DNA of 61,282 bases from Verrucomicrobiota bacterium (GTDB lineage Bacteria; Verrucomicrobiota; Verrucomicrobiia; Limisphaerales; JACQFS01), in NCBI GenBank assembly GCA_016199935.1, contig JACQFS010000044.1:1-61282 (forward strand), written 5' to 3'. Both the position numbers and the translations under genes were made by a program. The notes under the pieces were generated by a model. The model ran no database searches and had not been told where the DNA came from. It saw only the letters and a program-made list of their open reading frames with translations. Shown here piece by piece: positions 7,935 through 18,471 of this stretch. The stretch's first letter is position 1; the number at the start of each line of letters is the position of its first letter.

Positions 7935-8972
7935 ATGACTCGCCGCACTTTTCTCCAAGCCGCCAGCGCGACTGCGCTCGTTGCGGCGTCCGCGCACGCC
8001 GCCGAACCAAAACGCAAAATCAAAATCGGATTCCTCGGCGTCGCCCACTCGCACGCGGGCGGGAAGATCAAGGCGGTGCGTGACTCGGACGACTGGGAAC
8101 TGGTCGGCGTCGCGGAGGAGAGCGCGAAGCTGCGGGAGAGCATTCGGCAGAGCGGCGTGCGCGTCCTGGCGACGGAGGAGCTTCTGCGCGAGTGCGAGGT
8201 GATCGCCGTCGAGTCGGCGGTGCGTGACCATTTCCGTCAGGCGAAGCTCGCGCTTGCTGCCGGTCGGCACGTCCACGTGGAGAAGCCGCCCACGACGAAG
8301 CTCGCGGAGTTTCACGAGTTGCTCGACCTCGCGCGCGAGCGGAAGCGGCTGCTCCAGATGGGCTATATGTGGCGCTACAACCCGGGCTTCGCGAAAATCT
8401 TCGAGGCGGTGCGCAACGGCTGGCTCGGCGAAATCTCGCTCGTGCGCGCGACGATGAACTCGCTCTACGACGCCTCGAAGCCGGACGGCCGGCGCGAGCT
8501 CGCCGAGTTTCGCGGTGGCGGAATGCTGGAGCTGGGCTGCCACGTCATTGACCAGCTCGTCCGTCTGCTCGGCGCGCCGCAGAAAGTTTCCACCACGCTC
8601 CGCACGCACGGCGGCGCGGACACGCTGGCCGACAACTCGGTGGCGGTGTTCGATTTTCCGAAGGCGCTCGGCCTCGTCCACATCAACCTGCTTCAGCCCG
8701 TCGCGCACCCGCACCGTTGCTTCGAGGTGCTCGGCTCGAACGGCTCGGCACGACTCCAGCCGATCGAGGCACCGGCGCTGACGATTGAACTCGCGAAGGC
8801 CGCCGGGCCTTACCACAAAGGTTCGCAGGACGTCGCGCTGCCGAAGTATCAACGCTACGTGCCGGAACTCGCGGACCTCGCGGACGCGGTGCGCACGGGC
8901 CGCGCGCTCGCGGTGACGCCGGCGGAGGATCTGCTCGTGCAGGAGTGGGTGCTCAAGGCGTGCGAGATGTGA
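7935..8972 (+). CDS. Exported Gfo/Idh/MocA-family oxidoreductase
   Basis: The 345-residue protein begins MTRRTFLQAASATALVAASA, a Tat-like signal (RRTFLQ) ending AHA. It is followed by a Rossmann domain (IKIGFLGVAHSHAGGKIKAV) and the catalytic EKP (HVEKPPTTK), with GGGMLELGCHVID in the second domain. Such exported sugar oxidoreductases are abundant in Verrucomicrobiota and Planctomycetes and act on carbohydrates, but the substrate is unknown. The ATG at 7935 opens the signal peptide; the frame upstream runs through the heptamer repeat. Confidence 0.85.
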   Translation: MTRRTFLQAASATALVAASAHAAEPKRKIKIGFLGVAHSHAGGKIKAVRDSDDWELVGVAEESAKLRESIRQSGVRVLATEELLRECEVIAVESAVRDHFRQAKLALAAGRHVHVEKPPTTKLAEFHELLDLARERKRLLQMGYMWRYNPGFAKIFEAVRNGWLGEISLVRATMNSLYDASKPDGRRELAEFRGGGMLELGCHVIDQLVRLLGAPQKVSTTLRTHGGADTLADNSVAVFDFPKALGLVHINLLQPVAHPHRCFEVLGSNGSARLQPIEAPALTIELAKAAGPYHKGSQDVALPKYQRYVPELADLADAVRTGRALAVTPAEDLLVQEWVLKACEM

Positions 8973-9042
8973 GCGAGGAACGCCTCGCGCATTCTGCGTT
9001 TTGTCTCTTGCTCCGCCCGCGTGCGCTTGCCTAAATCGCCGC

Positions 9043-9693
9043 GTGGAAATTCTGGCTTACGTTTGCACCGCGCTCGGCGCGTATCTGCTCGGCTCGATTC
9101 CCACCGGCTTCCTCGTGGCGAAGGCGCGCGGGGTGGACATCACCAAGGCGGGCAGCGGGAACATCGGCGCGACGAACGCCTTCCGCGTGCTCGGCAAGAC
9201 GGCGGGCACGCTCGTGCTGCTGGTGGATGCTCTCAAGGGTTTCCTCGCCGTGTTCCTCGCCGAGCGGTTCGGACATGAGCTGTCGAATTTGCCGACGGAT
9301 CAGGCGGTGCTCTTCGCCATCGCCGGCGGCTTCGGTGCGATCCTCGGCCACAACTACCCGTGCTGGCTCAAGTTCAAAGGCGGCAAGGGCGTCGCGACCA
9401 CGGCCGTCGTGCTCCTCGCGCTCATGCCTTGGACGCTCGCGGTGGCGCTGGGCGTTTGGCTGGTGCTGCTCGCGCTGACCCGCTACGTCTCGGTCGCGTC
9501 CATCGCGGGGGCGGCGGCTTTGCCCGTGGCGGCTTTCATTTTTCCATATCCAATCGAGAAGCGGATCGTGGCGTGCCTGATGGCCGCGCTCGCCATTTAC
9601 AAACACAAGACAAACATTCAGCGGCTGCTCAGCGGCACCGAGAACCGTTTCGGCGCGAAGAAGACGGACGACACGAAAGGAGGTTCGGCGTGA
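9043..9693 (+). CDS. plsY: Glycerol-3-phosphate acyltransferase PlsY
   Basis: This 216-residue multi-pass membrane protein has the three PlsY motifs: GSIPTGFLVA near the N-terminus, GSGNIGATNAFRVLG, and GHNYPCWLKFKGGKGVATT. It transfers acyl groups from acyl-phosphate to glycerol-3-phosphate, the first step of phospholipid synthesis. The GTG at 9043 begins right before the first membrane helix. Its stop overlaps the gpsA start, so the supplier and the user of glycerol-3-phosphate are translationally coupled. Confidence 0.94.
   Translation: MEILAYVCTALGAYLLGSIPTGFLVAKARGVDITKAGSGNIGATNAFRVLGKTAGTLVLLVDALKGFLAVFLAERFGHELSNLPTDQAVLFAIAGGFGAILGHNYPCWLKFKGGKGVATTAVVLLALMPWTLAVALGVWLVLLALTRYVSVASIAGAAALPVAAFIFPYPIEKRIVACLMAALAIYKHKTNIQRLLSGTENRFGAKKTDDTKGGSA
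9676..9683 (+). promoter_or_regulatory. Ribosome binding site of gpsA
   Basis: AAAGGAGG lies 6 bases before the GTG at 9690, inside the plsY coding region. It fixes the gpsA start, although the frame is open some 330 bases further upstream. Confidence 0.85.
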
Positions 9694-10670
9694 AGGTCAC
9701 CGTCATCGGCGCGGGCGCGTGGGGGACGGCGCTGGCGAAATTGCTCGCCGGCAACGGTCACGCCATCACGCTTTGGGGGCACACCGCGGAGCACCTCGCC
9801 GAAATGCAGGGCACGGCGCGCAACGAAAAATATCTGCCGGGCGTCGAGCTGCCGCCCGATTGGCACTACGAGGCCGACGCCGCGAAGGCGGCCAGCGGCG
9901 CCGAGTTCGTGGTCATGGCCGTGCCGTCGAAGGCGTTTCGCGAAGTGGGCGGCGCGCTCGAAAATTTTTCCGGCCCGGTGGTGAGCGTGACCAAGGGCAT
10001 CGAGTTTGAAACCGGCCTGACCATGAGCGGCGTGCTCGCGCAGGTCGCGCCGCGGGCGAAGATCGCCGCGCTCTCCGGGCCTACGCTCGCCGCAGAGGTT
10101 GCGCGCGGCGCGCCGACGGCCTGCGTGGTGGCGAGCCGCGACGAGGCGGTGGCCCGGCTCGCGCAATCGCTCTTCCACGGAATCACCTGCCGCGTTTACA
10201 CGAGCACGGACCTCATCGGCGTGGAGTTGGGTGGCGCGCTGAAGAACGTGATCGCGCTGGCCGCGGGCGTGAGCGACGGGCTGCGTTTCGGCGACAGCTC
10301 GAAGGCGAGCCTGGTGACGCGCGGCATCGTGGAAATGCGCCGGCTGGGCGTGGCGTGCGGCGCGGAGCCGGAGACGTTCGCGGGCCTGAGCGGACTCGGC
10401 GACCTGACCGTGACTTGTTTTTCCAAACACAGCCGCAACCGCGGGCTGGGCGAGCGTTTCGGTCGCGGGGAAAAACTCGCGGACATCCTCGCGAGCATGG
10501 TGGCCGTGGCCGAGGGTGTGCCCACCGCGCGCTCCGCATTTCAGCTCGCGCAACGGCTCAAGGTGCAGACACCGATCATCGCCGAGGTCCACGCGGCGCT
10601 CTACGAGGGCAAGTCGCCGAAGCAGGCGGTGATGGATTTGATGGGGCGGGAGTCGAGGGCGGAGGCGTGA
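9690..10670 (+). CDS. gpsA: NAD(P)-dependent glycerol-3-phosphate dehydrogenase GpsA
   Basis: 326 residues, the usual GpsA length. It has the N-terminal VTVIGAGAWGTALAKLLA nucleotide fold, SVTKGIE, ALSGPTLAAEVARG, the catalytic lysine region LGGALKNVIALAAG, and GLSGLGDLTVTC. It makes sn-glycerol-3-phosphate from dihydroxyacetone phosphate for phospholipid synthesis. The GTG start overlaps the plsY stop (GTGA) and is preceded by a strong ribosome binding site. Confidence 0.95.
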   Translation: MKVTVIGAGAWGTALAKLLAGNGHAITLWGHTAEHLAEMQGTARNEKYLPGVELPPDWHYEADAAKAASGAEFVVMAVPSKAFREVGGALENFSGPVVSVTKGIEFETGLTMSGVLAQVAPRAKIAALSGPTLAAEVARGAPTACVVASRDEAVARLAQSLFHGITCRVYTSTDLIGVELGGALKNVIALAAGVSDGLRFGDSSKASLVTRGIVEMRRLGVACGAEPETFAGLSGLGDLTVTCFSKHSRNRGLGERFGRGEKLADILASMVAVAEGVPTARSAFQLAQRLKVQTPIIAEVHAALYEGKSPKQAVMDLMGRESRAEA

Positions 10671-10792
10671 GGACGGATGCAAACGAAGATGATTTCCGGC
10701 TTACGGCGGTGAGCAGATGACGGAGGAATCCGCACGCCGGCCGCGACTTCCGCCTCACGGACATCAATTCCCACTTCGCCGGTTCGGCCCGT

Positions 10793-11599
10793 TCAAGGCT
10801 CCTTTGGTTTCGGCTTTGAATTGGCGTCGTCTCGTTTGTCCTGTTTGGGGCTAAACCAAAAATAATCCCAGTTTTTCCCGGAGAATAAGGGGGCGCCTTT
10901 GTTCGGACCGGGGTTAATCAATTGTTTACCAGAGAGAAGACACAGAGTGTTGGTGGTGACCGCCGCCACCAGTCCGTTTCTCCAATCCATGTCCATTATT
11001 CTAGGCTCCTCCTTCATCTTGGCAGTGAAAAAGAAAGAGCTGGCCTTTTGCTCGGACCATACCATTTCTTGCCCGGCAAAATCCGGCAAATACTTCGCCG
11101 CGGCGGCCGTGACGATGGATGCAAGCTCCTTGGCGCTCCTCTCGTGGATACCGGGCCGGGCAAGCATCAAAAGCCAACGTCCACCGGTTTGCCGAATCAC
11201 GATTTCCTCGTCTTTCAGCCGATACCGAAATTCTAACCCGTCACAGTCATTCGTCGGGTTCTGGCTGTTGTGAATCGCGACCTCGCCACCGAACAGGTTG
11301 GTTAGCAGAACGGGTTTCGACCAGGCATGCGTTGCCCCGCCGAGAAACCGGTGATTCCACTCGGTGGCGCTGTCAATGGCTCGCCGAATTTCGTCATCGT
11401 TCTGCAGCGTTACCGTGTCTAGCCGGTTGGTGAACGAAGCCGAGAGCAGGAAGGTGCCCTCAAACCCCAAAGGGCGGAGGGACCATTCGCGCACGAGTTG
11501 AGGGGGAGGGGTAAAAGTGATCGGCTCAATGCCACGAACCGAGGCGCTTGTCAAAAGCACGATGCTAAACGCAATGGAGTTATGAATTAGAGTTTTCAC
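10793..11599 (-). CDS. Secreted protein of unknown function
   Basis: A 268-residue protein with an N-terminal signal peptide (about residues 1-23, ending SVRG) and no family I recognise. It is moderately rich in aromatic residues and ends in a charged tail (DKRDDANSKPKPKEP). GC is visibly lower than in most of the window. It is the last gene of a five-gene minus-strand run of exported proteins, 6 bp after the 635-residue secreted protein gene, so it is probably co-transcribed with it. Confidence 0.72.
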   Translation of the reverse strand: MKTLIHNSIAFSIVLLTSASVRGIEPITFTPPPQLVREWSLRPLGFEGTFLLSASFTNRLDTVTLQNDDEIRRAIDSATEWNHRFLGGATHAWSKPVLLTNLFGGEVAIHNSQNPTNDCDGLEFRYRLKDEEIVIRQTGGRWLLMLARPGIHERSAKELASIVTAAAAKYLPDFAGQEMVWSEQKASSFFFTAKMKEEPRIMDMDWRNGLVAAVTTNTLCLLSGKQLINPGPNKGAPLFSGKNWDYFWFSPKQDKRDDANSKPKPKEP

Positions 11600-11605
11600 G
11601 TCATT

Positions 11606-13513
11606 TCAAGGCCCTAGAGGCCAGATTTCAATGTCTCCTACAGGGAGAGTTGCGTTGGTTCCGTTATACAATACTTCTACACCCCAAAATGTTTTTTTAC
11701 ATATGCTTGTCATGCAATTGAGCGGACTGGTGAATATGCGCGATCCGCCAGCGTAATACCTGCTGATGCCGTCTGCAGTTAGTTTGAAACAGCCTTCAAA
11801 ATTATTGCCTATTCCATTTGTGTCTAAAAACATCATGTAAGCTGTAACGACGTTGGTTGACGGAGGAGAAGGAATAGTTAGTAAGAAGTTAGTCGTCAGT
11901 TGGCTACCGTTCGGAAAATTCGTAGCTGCTTCATTCCACGCCGCTTCGATTGCGTTTGTTTGGAAACGGGGGAACACGCCAATGACATCGCCTCCGGGCC
12001 ATCCCAAGAGAGTGTGCTGCACTTTTTGCAGACGAGCGTAATCAATGCACTGCCAGCTAGGGTTCGCGCAAACCATCTCCCAAATGTTGTTTGGGTGAGG
12101 TCTGCTCGCATCATAGCCAATTTGCTGCGCGTGGAGGTTTGTGGCGCAGGATTGCGCGTTACTATTTCCATCGCAAACGGTGGTTACCTTATTGATACGG
12201 AATTCCGTCGGAGTGCCGTTCACGTCAACAGGGGTTCCCGCAGTCACGTAAATTTTGTGTGGCCCGGTGGCGGTTGAGAATGTGCTCGGCCAGCCCGAGG
12301 GCACGAAACTGGGGTCCAAGGCGAGGTTCCACGAGATCGAGCCGCCCGCGTTGGCCTTCACCATGTTCGGCAACGGAGTGGGGGCCGTCATGGTGATGGA
12401 CTTGCCGCCAGAACTGATCGTGCCGCTGTTCGAGAACGAAAGGTGGGCCGCCGGTCCCGTGCCGGTCAGCACATACGGTGCGTTCACCACCCCCGGGCCG
12501 ATGACCAAGTCTAGCTTGACGGTGACCGGGGTGTTCTTGGTCTGGCTGATGGGCGCATTGGGGTGCGGAGTGCGGCCCGGCAGCCACTCCGGCTTTAGGT
12601 AACGGTTTCCATTTGCGGAGCAGTCGTTGGTGTTGTCGAGCAGCAGCTTGTGATCGGTGGTGAACTCCAGGCCCGCGATATTCGCCCCGCCCACGAAAAT
12701 CCGGGCGATGTTGGTCGAGATGCCGGCGGTCGCCGTGACCGTGTAAACGCCGGCGGTGGAAGCGTTGATGATGAGGTTGGTCGGATTGACGTTGGTGACC
12801 AGTGAATCTCCGACGACGGACCAGCAGGCCGGCAGCCACTCGGCGTTAAGCGGCGGATCCGGGGTGACGATCACCGTGAGATTGGTGGGGCCCGGCTCCG
12901 GGAAGAAGAAATCGTGGATGTTGGGATTGGTGTCGCCCGTGCTGAACGGCGTGGCGCCGACGGGCACCACCGACCCCACCGCAACGAAGGCGAAATCGCG
13001 GGAGACGGAGTTGGTAGGGGGGGTCGCGGCGACGCATGGGGTGTTGGTGGGGCTGAGGTAAGGATCTCCGAGATAGAAGGTGAACGTGCCGGCGGTTCCG
13101 TTGGTGGAGGTGAACGTGGCGTTCGCTCCGACATCCCCGGCCAGCAAGTCGGCTCCAATCTTCGCACTCCAGGAAAAATCATTGCTCACGACCGAGACGA
13201 CGTTGGTTTGGCCGGTGGGGATGAGCAGGCCGCCGAGAATGACGTAAAACTCACATCCGACGCCTTCGCGCAGGACGACGGCGCCCGCGCCGCTGGCGGT
13301 GATCGGATTGCCCACGCAGGTGATTGCGGCATACCCCGAATTGGTGGCCGTTGGGGCGGGGCTGAGGGTCATGCCGGTGCCGATCGTGACCAGCGGCTGC
13401 ACGCAACATTCCCACACCGTGGGAGGCGTGTTCTCCGCGCCCCGCGTGCCGAGGCCGGAAAGGAACATGAGGCTCACAGTCACGGCGAACAATATGGAGC
13501 GTTTTGCGTTCAT
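11606..13513 (-). CDS. Large secreted protein with chimeric base composition
   Basis: A 635-residue protein with a signal peptide (MNAKRSILFAVTVSLMFLSG). The first 420 or so residues are rich in Thr, Asn, Gly and Pro and look like beta-sandwich (Ig-like) repeats, e.g. GVYTVTATAG. The last 215 residues differ: they hold several Cys, including NPSWQCIDYARLQ, which faintly recalls a transglutaminase/NlpC-type Cys active site. That resemblance is weak. The DNA of this C-terminal part (about 11606-12240) is much more AT-rich than the rest of the gene. It lies 9 bp after the HEAT-like gene. Confidence 0.7.
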   Translation of the reverse strand: MNAKRSILFAVTVSLMFLSGLGTRGAENTPPTVWECCVQPLVTIGTGMTLSPAPTATNSGYAAITCVGNPITASGAGAVVLREGVGCEFYVILGGLLIPTGQTNVVSVVSNDFSWSAKIGADLLAGDVGANATFTSTNGTAGTFTFYLGDPYLSPTNTPCVAATPPTNSVSRDFAFVAVGSVVPVGATPFSTGDTNPNIHDFFFPEPGPTNLTVIVTPDPPLNAEWLPACWSVVGDSLVTNVNPTNLIINASTAGVYTVTATAGISTNIARIFVGGANIAGLEFTTDHKLLLDNTNDCSANGNRYLKPEWLPGRTPHPNAPISQTKNTPVTVKLDLVIGPGVVNAPYVLTGTGPAAHLSFSNSGTISSGGKSITMTAPTPLPNMVKANAGGSISWNLALDPSFVPSGWPSTFSTATGPHKIYVTAGTPVDVNGTPTEFRINKVTTVCDGNSNAQSCATNLHAQQIGYDASRPHPNNIWEMVCANPSWQCIDYARLQKVQHTLLGWPGGDVIGVFPRFQTNAIEAAWNEAATNFPNGSQLTTNFLLTIPSPPSTNVVTAYMMFLDTNGIGNNFEGCFKLTADGISRYYAGGSRIFTSPLNCMTSICKKTFWGVEVLYNGTNATLPVGDIEIWPLGP

Positions 13514-13522
13514 GCCAAGGGT

Positions 13523-14536
13523 TCAGTTGCGCGAGGGAGCCGGGGCGTCCGGACTGGCGAGGCGTTGGCGCAAAGTGGCGAGGGCCGTTCGGGCGGCGGG
13601 TTGCAGCCGCGCGTTGGTCCCGCCGGCCAGTTCGGTGAGCGCGGGCAGATCACGGGCGGAGCCGAGGCGGCCCAGCGCCGCGATGGCGGAGATTTGCAGC
13701 GGCACCGTGGGCGCACCGCCGGCCAGCGCGGTGGCCGAGGGCAGCGCCTCCGCCAGCCCGCGACCGGCGCAGACCTGCAAGGCGGTGATCCGCGCCAACT
13801 CGCCCGCGCTCTCGTCCCGCGCCAGCGCCACGGCGTCCTCGCCGAGCCGGGTAGTGTCGAGTTGCGCGCCACCCAAGGCGAGGTTGTGCAAACCGAGCAG
13901 CGCCGTCCCGGCGATGCTCGAATCCTTCTCGGCGAGCGCCTCCCACAACACGAGCTCGATCTTTTCCCGCTCCGCGCTATTGGCGGCGGGCAGGCGCTCG
14001 TGGAGCACGATCAAATGCTGGATGGCGTAATCGCGCATCACCGCGTCCTGCTCACGGTCGTGGTGGAGGGCGATCAGCACGTCCGTCAGGCCGTCCAGGG
14101 GGCGGACGCCGAGCACGAGCCGGTTGAGCACCTCGTTCTTGACCGCCGCCTCGACCATCAACTCGCCGGGCGTGCCGGGCGCCTTGTTCAGGAGAAATCC
14201 GAGCAGCGCCTTGACCTCGGCCGGCGACAACTCGCGCCCGCTGATTTTCTTGACGGCGGCAAGACGCTCGATGAAGTGCAACTGGTCCGCAACGATGGGC
14301 CGGATGGCGGCGGGGACGGGAGCGGGCCGCATCGGCGGCTGGGCGGCGACTGCGGGATTCGTCGCGGCAGGCTTCAACACCGCTGGCGGCGCGACCGTGG
14401 ACGGAACGCCGTTGGAAACCGCGACGACCGCTCCCCCCGCCGGGCGCGGCTCGCGGTGGTCAGCGGCCCGCCAGACCAGGACGCCCGCCAGCAGGAGGGC
14501 GACGAGCAAAGTCGAAATGACAACCTTTGCCCTCAT
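13523..14536 (-). CDS. Membrane-anchored helical-repeat (HEAT-like) protein
   Basis: The protein has 337 residues. A single N-terminal membrane segment ([18 protein letters not shown]) is followed by a Pro/Ala-rich linker. Then come alpha-helical repeats resembling HEAT repeats: repeated Leu/Ala helices such as [20 protein letters not shown] and [20 protein letters not shown]. It is probably a periplasmic scaffold. Its ATG overlaps the stop of the 1305-residue gene by 4 bp, so the two are translationally coupled. Confidence 0.72.
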   Translation of the reverse strand: MRAKVVISTLLVALLLAGVLVWRAADHREPRPAGGAVVAVSNGVPSTVAPPAVLKPAATNPAVAAQPPMRPAPVPAAIRPIVADQLHFIERLAAVKKISGRELSPAEVKALLGFLLNKAPGTPGELMVEAAVKNEVLNRLVLGVRPLDGLTDVLIALHHDREQDAVMRDYAIQHLIVLHERLPAANSAEREKIELVLWEALAEKDSSIAGTALLGLHNLALGGAQLDTTRLGEDAVALARDESAGELARITALQVCAGRGLAEALPSATALAGGAPTVPLQISAIAALGRLGSARDLPALTELAGGTNARLQPAARTALATLRQRLASPDAPAPSRN

Positions 14537-17500
14537 AGACCGTCCTCGTCGGTGGACCAGAATTCGCCGAGGAACATATCGCCCTGCCACGCGGTGATGC
14601 GATGGCAGACGCTGGTCTTGGCGCTCTTGGGCTTGAGCAAACGCACCGACGCCTGCCCGAGTTCGTCAAAATCCGGCGCGCGCAAATCCTTCGTCACCGT
14701 GCCGTCGTCGAACGTCACGCCGCCGACGTGAACGCCCACCCGCACAACCACGTTGGGAAGGATCGGGTGAACCACGAGGCCCATCTCGATCAGCTCGCTG
14801 CCGTCGGGATACGTTTTCATGAGGCGGAGATAAACCCGCGAGCTGGCGTGGATCTGGAAGCCGTCGGCAGACGTGGCGGTGGCGATGGGGCCGTTGGTGC
14901 CCGCGCGCGCCACGAGGCCGCGCGGTTCCGGCGCGTCCACGGTGAGTCTCCATTGCGCCGCGTCCGCAGTCGCGTCCGCCATCGGCTCCAAGGTCGCGCG
15001 CGGGTCCGCTTCAATGACCGCGCTGGAGGGAACATCCGGCGTGCCCCACAACCGCGATTTGCCCGCCCATGCCGCCGGGGCCGCGCCGAAGGACGCCTCG
15101 ATCACTTTCACGGTGATGCTCCGGCTGGTCGTAGAGCCGTCTGAAGAAAAGAAGGACGCACTCACCGCGAAGTCGCCCGTTTGATCGAACTGATGCGGAA
15201 CCGGCTCGCCGCCCGCGACCTCCTGAGAGCCGGACCCCGCGATTTCGATGCGCGCTTTGCCTTTCGCCTCGGTTTGCGGCGCGGCGGTGAAGAGCAGCGC
15301 GTCGCCTTTGCGAATCACGAGATCGCCCGCGTTGAGCAGGTTGACCGGACGCCAGACGACGCGGTTGGTCAGAATCAATCCTCCATTCTGGAACGAGCAG
15401 ACTACGGTGCTTTCCTGTCCGGCTTTTAAGGGCGCGGCGGCGAACCAGCGCGAGCCTGCTCCCGCCTGCGGAACGAGGCCGTCTGAAATCCCCATCATGC
15501 TCAGGTAGCCGCCGCGCCCTTCGAGGCACGCGGGCGAAACCAGACTGGCGACGGTTCCCTTTTCATTCGCGTCCACGGAGCAGAGGTATCGCAGCCGCTT
15601 CTCGACCCACTCGCTCACGCCGCTGGCGTTCACGCGAATGCCCTTGATGGATTGCAGGCGAATGGCCGCGAGTTCGAGCGAGCGATAGGAGGCGACGTTG
15701 TTCCAATAGATGCGGACGCGATGCTCGCCGGCCCGCAGCCACGGGGTGTAAGTGTTCACCTCGCCGACGCCCTCCGGCGGCGCGGTCAAAATCGAGCGGG
15801 CCAAATATTCGCCATCCACGGAAACCAAAAGCTGGAAGTCGCGGTTGGCATCGCGCCGAATGAAAGAGCCGCCCGTGATTTGCAGCCGGAACATGTCCGC
15901 CTCCGGCACATTGAGCAGATACTCCACCGCGCCGCGCCGGTCCTCGGCGTGAATGGTTTCGCCCTCCGCCTTCCACCGGCCCAGCGTCGAAATGGTTTTT
16001 GCGCCGCTGACTTCCGCCACCGTCTTGACGCCCAGCGTGTCGCGCGTCAACGGGTCGCTGCCCATTTCGCGAACCTCAAGGTAATCGGAAAGCCCGTCCC
16101 CATCGGAGTCGGGATTGCGCGGATCGGTGCCGGCGAGATATTCCTCCAAGTTGGTCAGGCCGTCGTGGTCGAAGTCTTTCCGGGCATCCGTCGGGTCGAG
16201 CGGATTCAAGCCGTGCTTGACCTCCCAGCCATCCGGCAACCCGTCGCCATCGGTGTCCGGGTTATGCGGGTCGGTGCCGGCGAGATACTCCTCAAGATTC
16301 GTCAAGCCGTCACCGTCCGGATCGGCCTTGGCGTCGCTGGCGTCGAAGGGATTCAGTCCGTGCGCCACCTCCCACGCGTCGGGGATGCCGTCGTGGTCCT
16401 TGTCTTCGAGGTCGGTGAAGTTTTTATGGCTCGGTGAGTAAAGCTGCGATTGCGGGATGGGCTGCAACGGCGTGTGCGGCCCGCTCCACAGCAGGCGCAG
16501 TTGGGCGGCGGCACCCGCGTGGTATTCGACTTGCAGCGCGTAGCGATGACCCTCCAACAGGTTGACGCGCGCCTTCTTCTCCCGCAGCGAGTGCGCCTTC
16601 CACTCGTCAATCACCAACTTCCCATCGAACCACACGCGCGCCCCGCCCGCGCTGAGGAGGTGGAAATCGTATTCCTCGCTGTGCTGCGCTTCTACCCAGA
16701 CGACGACGCCGACGAGCACCTCCGGCGGGATCGGCACGCTCAACTTCCCGCGCCAGTTCCAGTTCGTCCCGTCGGGCGAGGAATACGCGGTGAAGTTCGG
16801 CCCGCGCCGGAGCAGGCGCACCCACGGGTCGCTCGTGGAAATTTTTTGCCCGATGTCCACCGGCGACGAGGCCGTGCGGCGATGCTCAAAGCGCACGCCG
16901 CCGCTGATGCTCACCGTGAGCGAGACGAAGGGCGCGTCCGCCGCGAGGCCTTCCCGGATCATCACGCCCGCGCGGCCCAGCGGGCTGTCCACGGCGTCCT
17001 GCTCGACGTGGGTGATGAGTTCCGCGTCGCCACTCCACGGCTGCCAGACGTAGCTGGCCGAGTCGGCGTTGCCGCCGACATCGAAGCCGGCGCTCTCGAT
17101 CCGCAGACTGCCGCTGACACTCGCCACCGAACGCGGCGCGGCGGTTCGTCCGAGATCCGCGTGCTGCCACGGCGAGGGAAGCTTGATCGCGTCGGCTTGT
17201 TCCTTCAGCGCGGCGAGGGCGGGGTTCGGCGTCTCCGGCCGCGGCGGATAAAGTTGCGACTGCCGGACGACCTGTTTGGGAATGGAGGGGCTGCTCCACG
17301 ACAACTTCACGCGCGAACCTTTGCCCTCGTCGGCGTATTCGAGCTTGATGGGATACTTTTTTCCCGCCTCGAAGTTGAACGTGGCGCGCAGTTCGCCCTC
17401 CGGCGCGGCGTCCCATTGCTCGATCACTTTGCGGTTGCCGATCCAGAGGCGGACCTTGCCGCGCGCTTCGAGATAAAGGGAATGCGTCTCCGTGAATTGC

Positions 17501-18450
17501 GGTTCGAGGAAGCCCGCCCAGCGCACGGAGTAGGCACCCTTGGTCAACTCCGCCAGCGGCGGCTTGGCGGACCAGTTGACATCCACGGCCGGGCTGAGGC
17601 GTTCGATCATCGTGTTTTTTGGCAGGTCGAAGTAAAACGCGCGGAGTCCCGTGCCGGTTCCCGGCGTGGCCGCCACCGTGGCTTCCGCGGGCAGGGAACT
17701 CACCTTGAGGCCGGTGAACTTGGCGGAAGTTTGCTGGTTGAAAAAATGACTGCTCGCCGCGACGCCCACGAACGCGCGGCGGGGCATTTCAATTTGCTGC
17801 GAGGTGAGCCATTTCCAATCCTTTCCGTCCGCCGAACACCACGCGCTGATGACGCCGCCTTTGCGGACGAGTTTGAGCCAATACCCCCGGCCCGCCAGAT
17901 TCACCGCGGGGCTGAGGGTGGTTTCCTTCGCGCCCGCGCCCGTCCACATTCCCGACGGCTTGAGTTTCCAGACGCGGTTGGTCGAATCCATGCCGTGCGG
18001 CACGCGGAAAATTTCCGTCACGGCCGGCTCGGCGGCGCGCGCGCGCCACTGGAACGCGATCCCGTTGGTGGGTGTGACGGAGAGCGCGGCGCACGCCGAG
18101 TCGGGCTCCAGGCTCGTGCGAATCATCACCCCGGCCTTGGCGAGACCCACGGCGTCCTTGGCGAGCGTCACGCGGGCGACGACCTCTCCGTCGCCATGGA
18201 GTTGCCGGTGACTGAATGGCAGCGAGTCCTCAGTGCCAAACACACCGACGCCGGCTCCTTGGATGTCGCGCTTTGCCTTGTCGGTGGTGATGCCGGTCGC
18301 AAGCTTGACGCGGCTGACATTGGCGTTGGTCCAGAGCGATGGCGGCTTGGCCGGGTCGGTGGGCGGCAAAACCTGGGAACGGAGGGACACCGCCACCAAG
18401 CCGGCGACCACTGTGCCAACCGCCGCCGCCAATTGTATCCGCCGGTGCAT
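14533..18450 (-). CDS. Large secreted PA14/TSP3 multidomain protein
   Basis: A 1305-residue protein with an N-terminal signal or anchor. The order of parts is: a DUF1349/concanavalin-like domain (about 40-255); a PA14 domain (about 265-405, with QSQLYPP at its end); a second DUF1349-like domain (about 430-580) that runs straight into the second half of another PA14 domain (to about 680); calcium-binding thrombospondin type-3 repeats (about 685-795, e.g. [19 protein letters not shown]); a carbohydrate-binding-like sandwich (about 815-940); and Ig-like segments to the end. Such proteins bind glycans or other cells at the surface. It is coupled to the HEAT-like gene. No protease or glycosidase motif is visible. 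Confidence 0.8.
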   Translation of the reverse strand: MHRRIQLAAAVGTVVAGLVAVSLRSQVLPPTDPAKPPSLWTNANVSRVKLATGITTDKAKRDIQGAGVGVFGTEDSLPFSHRQLHGDGEVVARVTLAKDAVGLAKAGVMIRTSLEPDSACAALSVTPTNGIAFQWRARAAEPAVTEIFRVPHGMDSTNRVWKLKPSGMWTGAGAKETTLSPAVNLAGRGYWLKLVRKGGVISAWCSADGKDWKWLTSQQIEMPRRAFVGVAASSHFFNQQTSAKFTGLKVSSLPAEATVAATPGTGTGLRAFYFDLPKNTMIERLSPAVDVNWSAKPPLAELTKGAYSVRWAGFLEPQFTETHSLYLEARGKVRLWIGNRKVIEQWDAAPEGELRATFNFEAGKKYPIKLEYADEGKGSRVKLSWSSPSIPKQVVRQSQLYPPRPETPNPALAALKEQADAIKLPSPWQHADLGRTAAPRSVASVSGSLRIESAGFDVGGNADSASYVWQPWSGDAELITHVEQDAVDSPLGRAGVMIREGLAADAPFVSLTVSISGGVRFEHRRTASSPVDIGQKISTSDPWVRLLRRGPNFTAYSSPDGTNWNWRGKLSVPIPPEVLVGVVVWVEAQHSEEYDFHLLSAGGARVWFDGKLVIDEWKAHSLREKKARVNLLEGHRYALQVEYHAGAAAQLRLLWSGPHTPLQPIPQSQLYSPSHKNFTDLEDKDHDGIPDAWEVAHGLNPFDASDAKADPDGDGLTNLEEYLAGTDPHNPDTDGDGLPDGWEVKHGLNPLDPTDARKDFDHDGLTNLEEYLAGTDPRNPDSDGDGLSDYLEVREMGSDPLTRDTLGVKTVAEVSGAKTISTLGRWKAEGETIHAEDRRGAVEYLLNVPEADMFRLQITGGSFIRRDANRDFQLLVSVDGEYLARSILTAPPEGVGEVNTYTPWLRAGEHRVRIYWNNVASYRSLELAAIRLQSIKGIRVNASGVSEWVEKRLRYLCSVDANEKGTVASLVSPACLEGRGGYLSMMGISDGLVPQAGAGSRWFAAAPLKAGQESTVVCSFQNGGLILTNRVVWRPVNLLNAGDLVIRKGDALLFTAAPQTEAKGKARIEIAGSGSQEVAGGEPVPHQFDQTGDFAVSASFFSSDGSTTSRSITVKVIEASFGAAPAAWAGKSRLWGTPDVPSSAVIEADPRATLEPMADATADAAQWRLTVDAPEPRGLVARAGTNGPIATATSADGFQIHASSRVYLRLMKTYPDGSELIEMGLVVHPILPNVVVRVGVHVGGVTFDDGTVTKDLRAPDFDELGQASVRLLKPKSAKTSVCHRITAWQGDMFLGEFWSTDEDGL

Positions 18451-18471
18451 GGTTCCGTGGGTGCGCCCGCC

